This document shows, in pieces, positions 23,111 through 32,439 of a stretch of 47,644 nt of DNA. The notes beneath the pieces were generated by a model, which saw nothing but the letters and a program-made list of their open reading frames with translations, made no database searches and was not told the DNA's origin. Both the position numbers and the translations under genes were made by a program. The stretch lies in NCBI GenBank assembly GCA_003427395.1, contig BFEA01000025.1, positions 4,459,268 to 4,506,911 of the forward strand, read 5' to 3'. Position 1 is the first letter of the stretch, and the number at the start of each line of letters is the position of its first letter. This DNA comes from Chara braunii (Eukaryota > Streptophyta > Charophyceae > Charales > Characeae).

Positions 23111-24144
23111 CCGCAAACGCGCCCGCAAATCTCTCTTACGTTCTCGACTGCCAAGCCAGCTTCCGGGAAGCAGTGGCCAGGCAAAGTGTTTTGTGCGAGT
23201 CGGAAAGTCCTGTCGGGCTGACGATAGGCTAGCCGGTTGCGCGCTTGATCACCACGACGGACTGTGGGATCCGGGCGAACCGCGTCGAGTTTACGTCGGC
23301 GGGGTGACGATCGCAGTGGTGGGAGTTGGTACGCGACGGCAAGGATTGTCGGTGCGGGTATGAGGATCGATGATTGGAGTTGAGTGGGTGATTGGTCCGG
23401 GGCCATATTGGAATTCACGGCGAATGCGCCTTTGTTGATTGTGGATCTTTATCTCTGGCGTGAGTGTACGGTGGCAATGCCGAACTTCCTCTTCTCGGAT
23501 CTTGTCATCTCCTATCTCTACTGCCCTCCCTCGTCTCTCTCTCTCTTCTATCTTTGAATGACGGTGTGTCTTGAAGCTTGTCCCTCTCATGAATGGGGGT
23601 GAAATTGTGTGCTCTCCCGTGTGAAGGAACTTCTTCCGGAACTCTTCCATTAGTTTCCTGGGTAATCCCCAGATGTCGAGGAGTTGGTCCTCTTGTCTTG
23701 TGAACGGTGGATGTGAGTGTACAACTCCCTCGGTTGATTTCTGGCCTGTGCACCCCTGCCATTTTCGCACCTTCCACAATGAATGCATGTGTGGAGATGC
23801 TTGCCTTTTTGGTGTTGATTAGACGCAACACTCGGCGGGATTTGTTCGAGAATGCAAGAGTGTTTAGATCTGTAGTTCTGAATGTACTGCGCATGCCATC
23901 TGCCTTATGCTGCAACACATCTGCCTTATGCTGCAAGACATCTGCCACCGATCCACGGGGCAACCCCGAGGAACAGGGCGCCTGGGATCAATGTCGTGGT
24001 AGCTTACTAAACCTGAGTCATGGGTCGGTCCCTCAGTTACATGCATGATCAGCTGATGAGTGCTTTCTCTCTCTCTCGTGTCGGAAAAAATTGATTGGTG
24101 GTTGTGCGAGTGTTTTTTTTTATGACGTCTCGGGATTTTTGTAA

Positions 24145-24693
24145 TTGATTGACATGTGGACAGACCAACGCCCTTCGATCGAGCGTCATTCTCCCGTATC
24201 TCCCGCGTCAACGCGACCTTTTCCTAACGACGAGGAAAGGATACGTGTATGGGAGTGGGACGTACGAGAAGTTGTCGCACGGATCGGCGGACGCTATTAC
24301 TTCCCTCCGGAAAATCGTTGTTTAGGGTTCGTAGAGGCTGGGTTTGTCATTATCGATACACACTTTCCACCTTATTCGATATTGTTGCCATTTAACGAGT
24401 TGATCGTCATCCCGTGGGCGGCAGTAGAACCCCACTGGNCTNGCACTCTATGCACCGAGTGCCANCGCTTTGAGCGCTACGAATCCAAGGGTTTCCACTA
24501 CCGCGTACGGAGTGAAGACGAACACAGAGAAAGAGCCACACGACTAAGACCCTCCACGTCGGACTCAGAACTAACTGGTGAGCGACGTCGGGACTTAATA
24601 CGAAGACGAGACACGCGAAGCGTGCCGAAGCCTTTTCGCTCTAAACGAAGAACCGTAGCACGGTGGGAAGTCAGGCAATACTTTTTGGATTGA
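24145..24693 (+). CDS. Unknown conserved protein encoded in the terminal repeat
   Basis: 182 codons from the ATG at 24145. Residues 29-107 form a compact conserved region: EERIRVWEWDVREVVARI, YYFPPENRCLGF, GFVIIDTHFPPYS, LLPFNELIVIPW, then a C-x2-C (TLCTEC). Residues 110-182 are rich in Arg and Glu, likely disordered and nucleic-acid binding. I see no signal peptide or membrane segment and cannot name the domain. Copy 2 at 43044 is identical through the core, and copy 3 at 11364 differs mostly at silent sites, so purifying selection acted. Position inside an LTR-like repeat, 1 kb after a TATA box, suggests expression from the repeat's own promoter. Three N bases fall in residues 99-107. Function unknown. 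Confidence 0.65.
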   Translation: MIDMWTDQRPSIERHSPVSPASTRPFPNDEERIRVWEWDVREVVARIGGRYYFPPENRCLGFVEAGFVIIDTHFPPYSILLPFNELIVIPWAAVEPHWXXTLCTECXRFERYESKGFHYRVRSEDEHRERATRLRPSTSDSELTGERRRDLIRRRDTRSVPKPFRSKRRTVARWEVRQYFLD

Positions 24694-24917
24694 ATTTATA
24701 TTTCTCCCTCCTTTCGCGCCGAACCCTTGCGCGCATTTTGCGACGTGCGAAAAACGGTCGACTTACTCCATCGGACCAACACGGGGGATTTCAGTTTTGT
24801 CTGTGTCCCCTCACTCAATTTCCAAAAATCCTTGGCACACCCCATCTTGCTGTTTTTCTGGGCCTCTTTTTCCGCACCTCTAGCACTCCGAACGAAAGAC
24901 AGCACAGGGCGTGAGGT

Positions 24918-24929
24918 TGGTATCGGAGC
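24918..24929 (+). promoter_or_regulatory. Primer-binding site after left 2.75-kb repeat
   Basis: TGGTATCGGAGC, the same 12-mer as the gypsy element 1 site, follows the repeat directly and so marks it as a 5' LTR. A perfect 14-bp palindrome CCGACACGTGTCGG (24929-24942) overlaps its end. Confidence 0.65.
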
Positions 24930-25011
24930 CGACACGTGTCGGTTCTGATGATAGTAAGTCGAGCTGGCGAGAGGTAGAAGAAGTCCCCCACCTGCTCGCC
25001 GAGATCGTCCA

Positions 25012-25317
25012 GTGACCAGATCTATATCTGGTGCGGCTATACCAGCTATGCCAATGGTAGACGGTAACAGGGTGATGGTAAGCATTTCTGCCCCCTTCCC
25101 CTTCTTTCCTAACCATACCCACCCCGAAGCTTGGGCGGAAGCTGTCGAAGCTCAAGGATACAGCGCGGGTGATCTTCCCCGCGTTCTTACCTTGCTGCTT
25201 CGTAATACGGTGCATGACTGGTTGCCGCCTGATTTCGTGGATCGATTTCAGACCACGTTGGATAAATCTGGGCGAGATGAGAAATCCGCTCGAGATTTGT
25301 TCAACTTCTTTGATTGA
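25012..25317 (+). pseudogene. gag: Gag N-terminal fragment
   Basis: 101 codons starting about 80 bp after the primer site, where gag normally begins. The sequence includes HPEAWAEAVEAQGYSAGD, then LRNTVHDWLPPDFVDRF, then SARDLFNFFD, which resembles a capsid N-terminal start. A TGA ends it at 25315-25317 and hairpin-rich sequence follows, so the rest of gag is missing or displaced. The identity rests on position and general character. Confidence 0.5.
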
Positions 25318-25401
25318 TTGAAAGCAGATTGTGGGGTTGCATATGGGGGAAGGGTGGGAGAAAGACAGTATGGCATGAAGTTTGCCCGGGTCAACCAAAG
25401 G

Positions 25402-26125
25402 CTGGGCCAGTTCCATAAGTTTGGGAAGGCCCAGTGCTATGTTTATTTTGTATTGCCTGGAGAACCAGACAAATCCATAAGTTTGGGTGGTCTGGTTGCT
25501 CTGACTTGTGAGGGCTGAATGTGATTGCTTCTTCAGGCGCCAGTCAAATCCATAAGTTTGGGTGGTCTGGCGACCTTGTTTATTTGGGGTTTTTGACAGT
25601 TTCTTTGGTTTCTGAACGAGGAGGTGAGCATGTCCCATAAGTTTGGGTGGTTTTACCTCTTCCTGCTTTGGTCTAAGAGAAATAACCCAGACTGAGGACC
25701 AAGACATGTTTCATAAGTTTGGGTGGTCTTGGTCCAACGCCTCGCACATGCTAGAACCAGAAGGGTATAACTTTGATATACTTTACTACTACACTATCTA
25801 TGAACAGGCTAGTCAGGCAGGGTTCCATAAGTTTGGGTGGTCTGACTATAGCTTATCACTAACTGAAGAGAGTACTTAATTAAGAATAAACTTGTGGTAC
25901 AAAGGGGCAGGCTGAGTCTTGAGCTGAAGATGATCGGCTCAGCTATATGCTACCTCAAAGGACTAAGGGTAGACGAATTATATAAATCTTGGATACTTAA
26001 ACTGTTTAGGGCGACTAGGATGGCCTAGTCATAAGCCCAAAGAAGAGAAAAGTTGTTGTGCTCTGTGTTTGTGTATACTTCTTGGCTGGGCTAGACATGT
26101 TCCATAAGTTTGGATGGTCTAGCCT
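25402..26125 (+). repeat. Array of seven constant-loop, variable-stem hairpins
   Basis: Seven hairpins with 19-21 nt loops share the loop core CCATAAGTTTGGG. Arm pairs (5' / 3'): 25402-25408/25428-25434 CTGGGCC; 25463-25470/25490-25497 AACCAGAC; 25538-25545/25565-25572 CGCCAGTC (one T-T mismatch); 25621-25629/25650-25659 GAGGTGAGC (wobbles and one bulge); 25696-25705/25726-25735 GGACCAAGAC; 25810-25818/25840-25848 TAGTCAGGC; 26090-26097/26118-26125 GGCTAGAC. The arms differ between copies but complement each other within each copy. Starts are 61, 75, 83, 75, 114 and 280 bp apart, so no reading frame is kept. The inner GAC/GTC pairs are shared by most copies. Function unknown; structured RNA, protein-recognition hairpins or insertion footprints are possible. 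Confidence 0.9.
26013..26030. repeat. Perfect 7-bp hairpin between array members
   Basis: GACTAGG-ATGG-CCTAGTC, with an outer GGGC/GCCC pair beyond a 4-nt bulge. The loop differs from the array consensus, so it is a separate fold in the same structured region. Confidence 0.8.
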
Positions 26126-26414
26126 TATGCCCTAGGTAAGTTGGGTATAAGGGACAAATCATTGAAAGGCTACGAACTATTGTTTGCTAAAGTAACTTGG
26201 GGATGGTGAGAGAGTGCATGTCTGTGGTTTGGCCTGCATGTGACTGAGTGATGCCACTTCTTAGTCTGAGTTTGGATTTTGATAGGTAGTTGTTGTAGTT
26301 TCTCGCCACGTGCTAGAGCCATAGGAGTTAGAGTCATTTCCTGCATTTTTTGGGCTCGTTTTTTTTTTACTTAGACATTTCTGCAGTTATCGGATCCTTT
26401 ATTTATACTTGGTC

Positions 26415-26958
26415 TTGTATAAATCTTGGTAAGCCACTTTCTCTACGGGAAGCGCTGCCGAAATTTCTACAAAATCAAGAAGTTAGTCAAAACTTTGACT
26501 TTTTCAGGATCCGGTCTTGATGACTTCTTTGACTTAGTAAGAATCTGGGGAGCCTCATTTTCTAAAGGAGGTGCTGCCCAAATTCTTACTAATTCAGGAA
26601 GTTAGCCAAAATTGGGCCTTGAAGGGTCAAAGTCATTGTCAGGTCCCAAACTTGGCCTTGTATAAATCTTGGACTAGCACTTTCCCTACGGGAAGCGCTG
26701 CCGAAATTTCTACAAAGCNAAGAGGTTGGTTGAGATTTCNTCGTGACAGGACTTAGACTTTATGTCTAAGTTCAAGTCTGACTTAGTATAGATCTGGGGG
26801 GCTTTCCTCTCTGAAGGAAATGCTACCCAAATTTTTGCTAGGTCAGGGAGTTTGACAAATTTTGACTTTTTGGGATCCAAAGTTTGACTTTTTAGACTAG
26901 TATATTTTCTGCGATGTCACTTTTCCTACGGGAGGCGCTGCCAAAATTTTCCTAAGTT
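26415..26958 (+). repeat. Array of five larger two-part hairpins
   Basis: Units at 26415-26472, 26534-26592, 26658-26715, 26780-26844 and 26895-26958. Each has a long imperfect outer stem (for example TTAGTAAGAATCTGGG with CCCAAATTCTTACTAA) and, in four of the five, a clear short apical stem such as TTCCC-TAC-GGGAA; the second unit keeps a weaker, wobble-rich version. The consensus around the apex is CTACGGGAAGCGCTGCC. Outer stems vary between units while mostly keeping Watson-Crick or G-T pairing. Spacers also contain self-complementary segments, such as GTCAAA-AC-TTTGAC. Two single Ns fall at 26719 and 26740. Confidence 0.8.
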
Positions 26959-27017
26959 AGAGGAGTTAGCCTATATTTGGACAAGTGACGACCTATGTAG
27001 GGGAGGCTACGGCGAGA

Positions 27018-27238
27018 TCCACCTTACGCTGAGTGATATCTAGAGGTGGACCTAAACTTGGTTAGATATGATGGCTCCAGTAAGGTCAGGAGGTGAAGGT
27101 TACTCTCCCTGAGCGCGTAGACTTAGCTTGAGATTGGCCTGGCTTGTATCACAGGTCTCTTTTATCAAGTCGCTTCAGGACGTGGGATGGACTCAGCTTG
27201 ATCCTATTAGGATCACCTTCTGTTATCACAGATAACAG
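27018..27238. repeat. Further perfect hairpins closing the structured region
   Basis: TCCACCT/AGGTGGA at 27018-27024 and 27044-27050; GATCCTA-T-TAGGATC at 27200-27214; CTGTTATC-ACA-GATAACAG at 27220-27238. Three perfect stems within 220 bp extend the high density of self-complementary sequence begun at 25.4 kb. Confidence 0.75.
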
Positions 27239-27377
27239 GTCGGTTGCCGACTCGTCGGTTACGACTCAACCTCAACCCACTCTCCTTACTCAACCTAAAG
27301 AGGCTTCAACCCTGGTGATCTTTTCTGTTTTGTTAAGGTTTCACCCGGACTTTTATTGAATGACCATTTAACAAAGG

Positions 27378-27510
27378 TACTGAGTATTTACTTAAGGTTG
27401 GTTGGCTGGAGGTTGGGGCTTGCATGGCTGAGGCAAAGGGTATNGTACTGAGTATTTACTTAAGGTTGGTTGGCTGGAGGTTGGGGCTTGCATGGCTGAG
27501 GCAAAGGGTA
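27378..27510. repeat. 66-bp exact tandem duplication around a single N
   Basis: 27378-27443 and 27445-27510 are identical and the base between them is N. This is the typical mark of two contig ends that overlapped but were not merged. Confidence 0.9.
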
Positions 27511-28150
27511 TGAGCATGGAGATTGGTTGGAGTTGACTCTGTGTAGTGTATGGACTTCTGCTTGACTCTTTGATGTGATTGCAGGTATGTTCTGTGACTG
27601 GGATTATTGGATTGGACTGCCCTGCGATCTTATATATGTGCATGAGGAGACCCACTGTGATTGTGAGATGTGATCGTCACACGTTTATTCCCATGTGTGC
27701 TTATATGTGCATAATGCGTACCTATGTGGGATACTTGCGTGGCCTGAAGAACCCGCATATTGAGGGCTTAATTGGGAATAGGGAGCTAGCAGAAGAGGAA
27801 TGACCCCTCTATTTATATATACGCTTCTGAGGAAATTGTGGTCGGACGTTAGCCCTGAGCCTAGAATACGAAGGTCCTCGCCCAGGACGACCCAGGTCCC
27901 AGGACTAGCTCTGAAAAGGTCCACTTCCGATAAAAGTCGAAGGTACTTTCCTTGTTGGGATTTGTTTTGGTGGAACGATAAAGTTCCAGGCGGAAGGGTC
28001 AGCGTGTCGTTGGGGATACGCCAGACAACTGACCACCGCTTCAAATCCCTTCCTGCCCTAGGGACCGTCTTACCCCGCACCCTTTGGGATACCTCAGGGT
28101 GCAGAAGGCGGTAAAGCCCTCAGGCCGGTTTTGCGCCCGCTAAAGGGTTA

Positions 28151-28160
28151 CCCCCCCCCC
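28151..28160 (-). promoter_or_regulatory. Polypurine-like tract of gypsy element 3
   Basis: Minus-strand ACGGGGGGGGGGTAAC resembles the element 2 tract (GAGGGGGGGTAAC), but it lies about 650 bp past the integrase reading, so the role is tentative. Confidence 0.45.
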
Positions 28161-28814
28161 GTAGCGCGCACTTCAGCCGACGCCTGAGCATCGGAAGCAA
28201 CCGCATGACTCAGAATAGGCCATTTGGGTATGGGCACCACATAATGCGCCGTCATCGCAGTTACTCACGTAGAGCTGCATAGTGAATTGGTATGCGTGGA
28301 TCCTACGTTCGAGCGATCTTATACTAAACCTCGCGTACGGCAGTTACCGACTTCCACTGCGCAAAGTCATGGGTTGGATACTAAGGGGCTAGGAGTGTGT
28401 CGCGTTGTACGTCCTTTGCGTCGTTCAGTACTTGTGTGCATGTGTGCGTGTGCTTTACTTTTATGTACCTTATAGTGGTGTGCGCGTGGCGTGTGGGATA
28501 CGTCCTAGTCGACCGGCGACGAGCCGCGCTTGGNACNTCAGCCCCCCCAGATGTCGGTTCGCGTGCGGGTCCGATAGAGGCGTAGTACCGCGCGTACCCC
28601 TTATGCTACAGCGAACGAGAAACGCCCTCGGCTGGTCCACCTCTGCGATTGCAACTGATCAGCTTTCGTACTGTGGACTGGTAGCTCGGCGGGGATACGC
28701 CCACCGAAGGGAGGTGACAGCTCCCGTAAGATGGAGGTAGTCGTGCCTCGCGTAGGCCCTGTCCTGTCATAGGGGCTCGCGAGAGGTATGGCTGGCGCAC
28801 CCGGCCGGAGCGGC

Positions 28815-29791
28815 TTATGGAGGCTCCGTGTGTGTACCACAACGAGATGTGTACTCTGACTCCTGCGTGACGCGACCGGGAGGGTCCCGCGCTACCTCTG
28901 AGTGGTGTCGAGCCAATGCGCTCGACATCGGGACGACCCTTTTCGTTAATTCGGTATACCTTTTGGCCTTGGACTTGAGGGCGGCACACGTGTCTCTGCC
29001 CCCTGCTTCGGCAATTTCCGAGTTACCCCGGTAGTCGATACAGGGGAGGTTATTAGTGCGAAGCTGAAAGGGGGTGAACCCCGTGGACTCATGAGGGGTG
29101 GCCCGATGGATTCCGACGATCTGGTACACGATCTCGGGCCACGGACGCGTGTCATGTGCCGCTAAATTCTTGCGAAGGGCGGTTTTAATCATATGGTTGG
29201 CATTTTCGGCCAATCCGTTCAACTGAGACACATGGGGTGCCGTATGTCGGAGCGTGATGCCCCTTCGCTCGAGCAGTTCCTCTACTTCGCCTTTGAATTC
29301 AAACCCATTGTCAGTCAGAATCTCTTCCGTATCTAGATGGGTATAGAGGAACCGATCAATGTACGTGGCTATTTCTGCGGCCTTGCGGGTCTTGCAGGGG
29401 TAGACTTAGATGTACTTGGAAAAATGATCTCTTAATACTAAAAGGATGAATATTCACAGCGGTTTGGGCCTGGTGGCACGTTAATATCTGTTGTGTCCAT
29501 ACTGACTCGCTGGAAGGGGTGTTCTACTTCCGTAGGTACTATCGTGTTCGATCCCCGTATTGGGGCGCGATCCGCAGCACAGACCAGACAGTTGGCGACA
29601 ACGTATTTAACATCATCTCGTATATTGGACCAGAACCATCGGTTCTGGTCTATAGTTGCCTCCGTGACACGTATCGCGAAATGAGCGGCCTGCTCTTCGT
29701 GAGCAGATCGGGTCCAATCATATCTCTGAAATGGATGAGGGACTGTCAGCCACGAACCCGATCCGGCTTCTCCAAATGACTGTTGATCCAT
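28815..29791 (-). pseudogene. Integrase of gypsy element 3
   Basis: The 29791-29438 part has a zinc-finger-like stretch (HFAIRVTEATI, FWSNIRDDV, VANCLVCAADRAP) and the first catalytic Asp in VSMDTTDI. A damaged 200 bp follows, in which TDNGFEFKGEVEEL with the second Asp can still be read. The 29231-28815 part has NGLAENANHMIKTAL with the catalytic Glu, and HESTGFTPFQL. So the DDE triad is recognisable, but a stop and shift near 29438 break the protein. The tail reads on to about 28606 without a chromodomain that I can recognise. Confidence 0.85.
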
Positions 29792-30317
29792 CGATAGTCC
29801 CGAGATCTCTCGGTAGCCCTACGTCTGTCGTGTTTGGTGAGGTGTCCCAATGATAATCCCACTAATTTAGCTAATAAAATTTTATCCGTCCAAACCTCCG
29901 CTCGTCAGTATTTCTCGTCATATTCAGGTCCGTCCGTTCGGGCGGCCTCGAATCGAACCTTTGTGGCCCTGTGGGGAGTTTGGTCGTTCTACACAGAGGA
30001 CACCTCCATTCCTTGCTACTTGTCCGATAGCGAACGCAGGCCCCGTGCGCACGATTGACATACGTGGCATATTCTACCCAATCGACAAACTCGGTTTCGA
30101 AAGGATGACAGTCAACCCCATAAGCCCGTGCAATATATGTTCAAAAATAGCAGAATTTGTCGGGGAGGGTGGCAAAGAAAGTGGAGGAGGTGAGAGGGGC
30201 AGAATTAGTAGGAGAATAGGGGTCGCAGAGACGGGTGGGCTAGTCATGATGGCAGAAAGGGAGAGATGAGACTGAATTGTCGAGGGGGGGCAGAACAAAG
30301 AGTGGGCCCCGTGTCAC

Positions 30318-31160
30318 TTACTCCTTCGACAGGATCTCCACCTGGCCGTATAGAGGTCCGTTCTCCTTCTTCGGTTCGTTCCACGGAATCACCTCCTCAT
30401 TCCTTGGAACCTTCTCAGGTCGGTGCAGTCGTGTCAATCCGTCCGCGTTCCCGTGCCTTTCGTGTTTCCGATGACGAATGTCAAAGTCCATGCTCTGCAG
30501 CACCGTTGCCCATCACCCGATCATGCCCGAGTAATCCTTAGATTTCTTCAGGGCTAGCAGAGGCTCATGATCAGTTACCAATGTGAACTTTCGCCCGTAC
30601 AAGTAAGCTCGGAAGTGACTGATTTCCCAAAGAGCCGCGTAGCATTCTCCTGTTGGAGCGGCGTAGTTACGCTTGCAGGTGGGCACCGATTTGGACGCAT
30701 ACTCTACTACGCACTCAAGTCCGCTTGGTCCCACCTGGGCCAGGATCGCCGAAATTGCCTCTGGCTGCCAGTCAGTAATGAGGACAAAAGGTTTTTCGGG
30801 ATCCGGCCTTATAAGGACTGGGGCCGAAATGAGGGCGGCCTTGAGTTCCGAAAACGCTCGATCACACTCCGGCGTCAGATCAACGGCTGGTCCTTTCGCA
30901 GCAGATTTGTGAGGGGTCCCGCAATCGCCGCGAAGCCCTTGATGAACCTTCGGTAGTACGAGGCCAGGCCCAAAAAGGCGCGAACTTGCGTGATAATCGT
31001 AGGCACCGGCGCATCTCTTACAGTTGCCACCTTCTGCGGCTCCGACCTGAGTCCTTGGTCTGTCACCACGTGTCCCAAGAAGGAAATGGTGGTAAGGAAA
31101 AACTGGCACTTCTCGAACGCCACCTTGAAACACGCATCTCGTAACGCATGCAGTGCCCAT
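30318..31160 (-). pseudogene. RNase H domain of gypsy element 3
   Basis: In a frame shifted by one from RT, the reading gives TPECDRAFSELKAAL, VLITDWQPEAISAIL (where the usual TDAS is TDWQ, Asp kept), YAAPTGECYAALWEI (the catalytic Glu region), and LVTDHEPLLAL. It continues after a stop at 30513 with FDIRHRKHERHGNADGLTR, the usual RNase H end. This activity removes the RNA strand during cDNA synthesis. One frameshift and one stop interrupt it. Confidence 0.85.
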
Positions 31161-31798
31161 TCGATGTGTTGCACGTGCCCTTCGTAGGAACTCGAGTACA
31201 CCAGAATGTCATCCATGTATACGATCACGCAGTAGTTCATGATACTCTGCGCCAAACGAGTCTTCCGCACGAAATTCTGGAAGGCCATGTTCATGGCTCG
31301 CTGGAAAGTTGCGGGAGCATTGCAGATGCCCATCGGACATCGAATCCACTGCCACGTAGCTTCGAAGAGTACGAACGCCGTCTTCGGGCGATCTTCTTCT
31401 CGAACGAGAAGATGATGGAACCCATGGCGAACGTCAAACTTGCTGAAAAATCGATCACTCCCAATCGCATCCAACAACTTGTCAATCCGGGCGAGAGGGT
31501 ATACATCCTTGATCGTGATATCATTCAACTTTCGATAATCGATGCAAATGCGAATACCTCCGGCCTTTTTAGGCACAATCACTACGGGGAAAGACCATGG
31601 TCCTACAACGGGGTCGATCCATCCATTAGCTTCAAATTCTTTGATCTGCTGAAAAGCGGCCGCTCTTTGAGCTAGTGAGTACCTATAAGGAACGCAGCTA
31701 ATGGGTGGATGGTCCCCCGTGAGAATGACATGTTCAATCACGTTAGTTAGGCCGATATCATTATCGCGCACACTCAATACCTCTACGTAGCCATTCAA
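30875..31798 (-). pseudogene. pol: Reverse transcriptase of gypsy element 3
   Basis: 307 uninterrupted codons cover the whole RT palm: VPKKAGGIRICIDYRKLN, RFFSKFDVRHGFHHL with the first catalytic Asp, PMGICNAPATFQ, and VIVYMDDILVYS with the YxDD pair intact. LGHVVTDQGL and FLGLASYYRRFI follow. All catalytic aspartates are present, unlike in element 2 and the LINE, so the domain itself could be young. It is still separated by stops from PR (near 31800-32440) and by a frameshift from RNase H. Confidence 0.92.
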
Positions 31799-31806
31799 AA
31801 CATTAA

Positions 31807-32439
31807 TTAGCGATTTTGGAGTTCAGTAGGGACGTGGTTTGGGAGGGAGATTGTCGGTCGTCCAAGGATCTGAAGAGATATGTCGACCCAATCAACCGGC
31901 CTTTCCCGTCGCTCATGGACACTGGAAAAAACGGAGCTACTGGTGCGAACAGAGAAGACAATCGCAATCATCTGTGATTCAGCAGGGCTGATCGTTTCGG
32001 TTTCCTTGGCTTCAGCATCAGTCTCTGAACCGGCCGATGTTTTTTCCACAGTTAGTCTTGTTAGATCCGCCATCTCCTGCATCAGATCGGGTACATCGCC
32101 TACCGGTGCTCCGGCCTCTTGTTTAATCAAAGCGATGGTCGCTCCCACTGTTAGCAAAGATCTAGGTGGGAAAACAGAAACATCCACATATTATTATATT
32201 TGTTGGTAGCGTGCTCGTAAGGAAAGCGCTCCCTCGTACAAGGTGCAAGGGGGTTCCAAATCATCTGCTAGGTTAGATACTTGCAGGATGGGTTCTCCGA
32301 GGAGGGTTGAAGGACTGATCCGGGTTTCCAGCGGCGCGAGCGTGCCGTCTTCGGAACCCACGTGGAAGCTTCGGGCGGTTCTGGGGCACACTCAAAATTC
32401 TTCGGGAATTTTGTGCTCGAAAAGTTCGACCAGGTGCTT
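31807..32439 (-). other. PR-RT linker of gypsy element 3
   Basis: A 126-codon frame (32187-31807) with Glu/Thr/Ser-rich composition lies between protease and RT and is probably polyprotein linker. I see no motif. Confidence 0.45.

Larger units (their letters stand above)
22140..24917 (+). repeat. 2.75-kb terminal repeat, left copy
   Basis: It starts TGTGACGAACTACTTCC and matches 41076-43817 to GTGAGGTTG at 24911-24919, where the copies part. It carries a 308-bp N gap, a TATA box near 23101, a 20-bp tandem duplication near 23898-23938 (CATCTGCCTTATGCTGCAA twice), and the unknown ORF. A primer-binding site follows at once, so functionally it looks like a 5' LTR, unusually long and protein-coding. 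Confidence 0.75.

Noticed and set aside
24880-25707. 275-codon open frame on the minus strand
   Set aside because: It is antisense to the primer site, gag fragment and first five hairpins. Its repeated KPPKLMG and TTQTYGF words come from the hairpin loops in changing frames.
25402-26125. CRISPR-like array
   Set aside because: Spacing varies from 61 to 280 bp, stems differ between copies and the setting is eukaryotic. It is a hairpin family, not repeats with spacers.
25402-26958. Hammerhead or other known self-cleaving ribozyme
   Set aside because: The CUGAUGA and GAAA core elements are not arranged around the stems, and the loop core matches no ribozyme I know.
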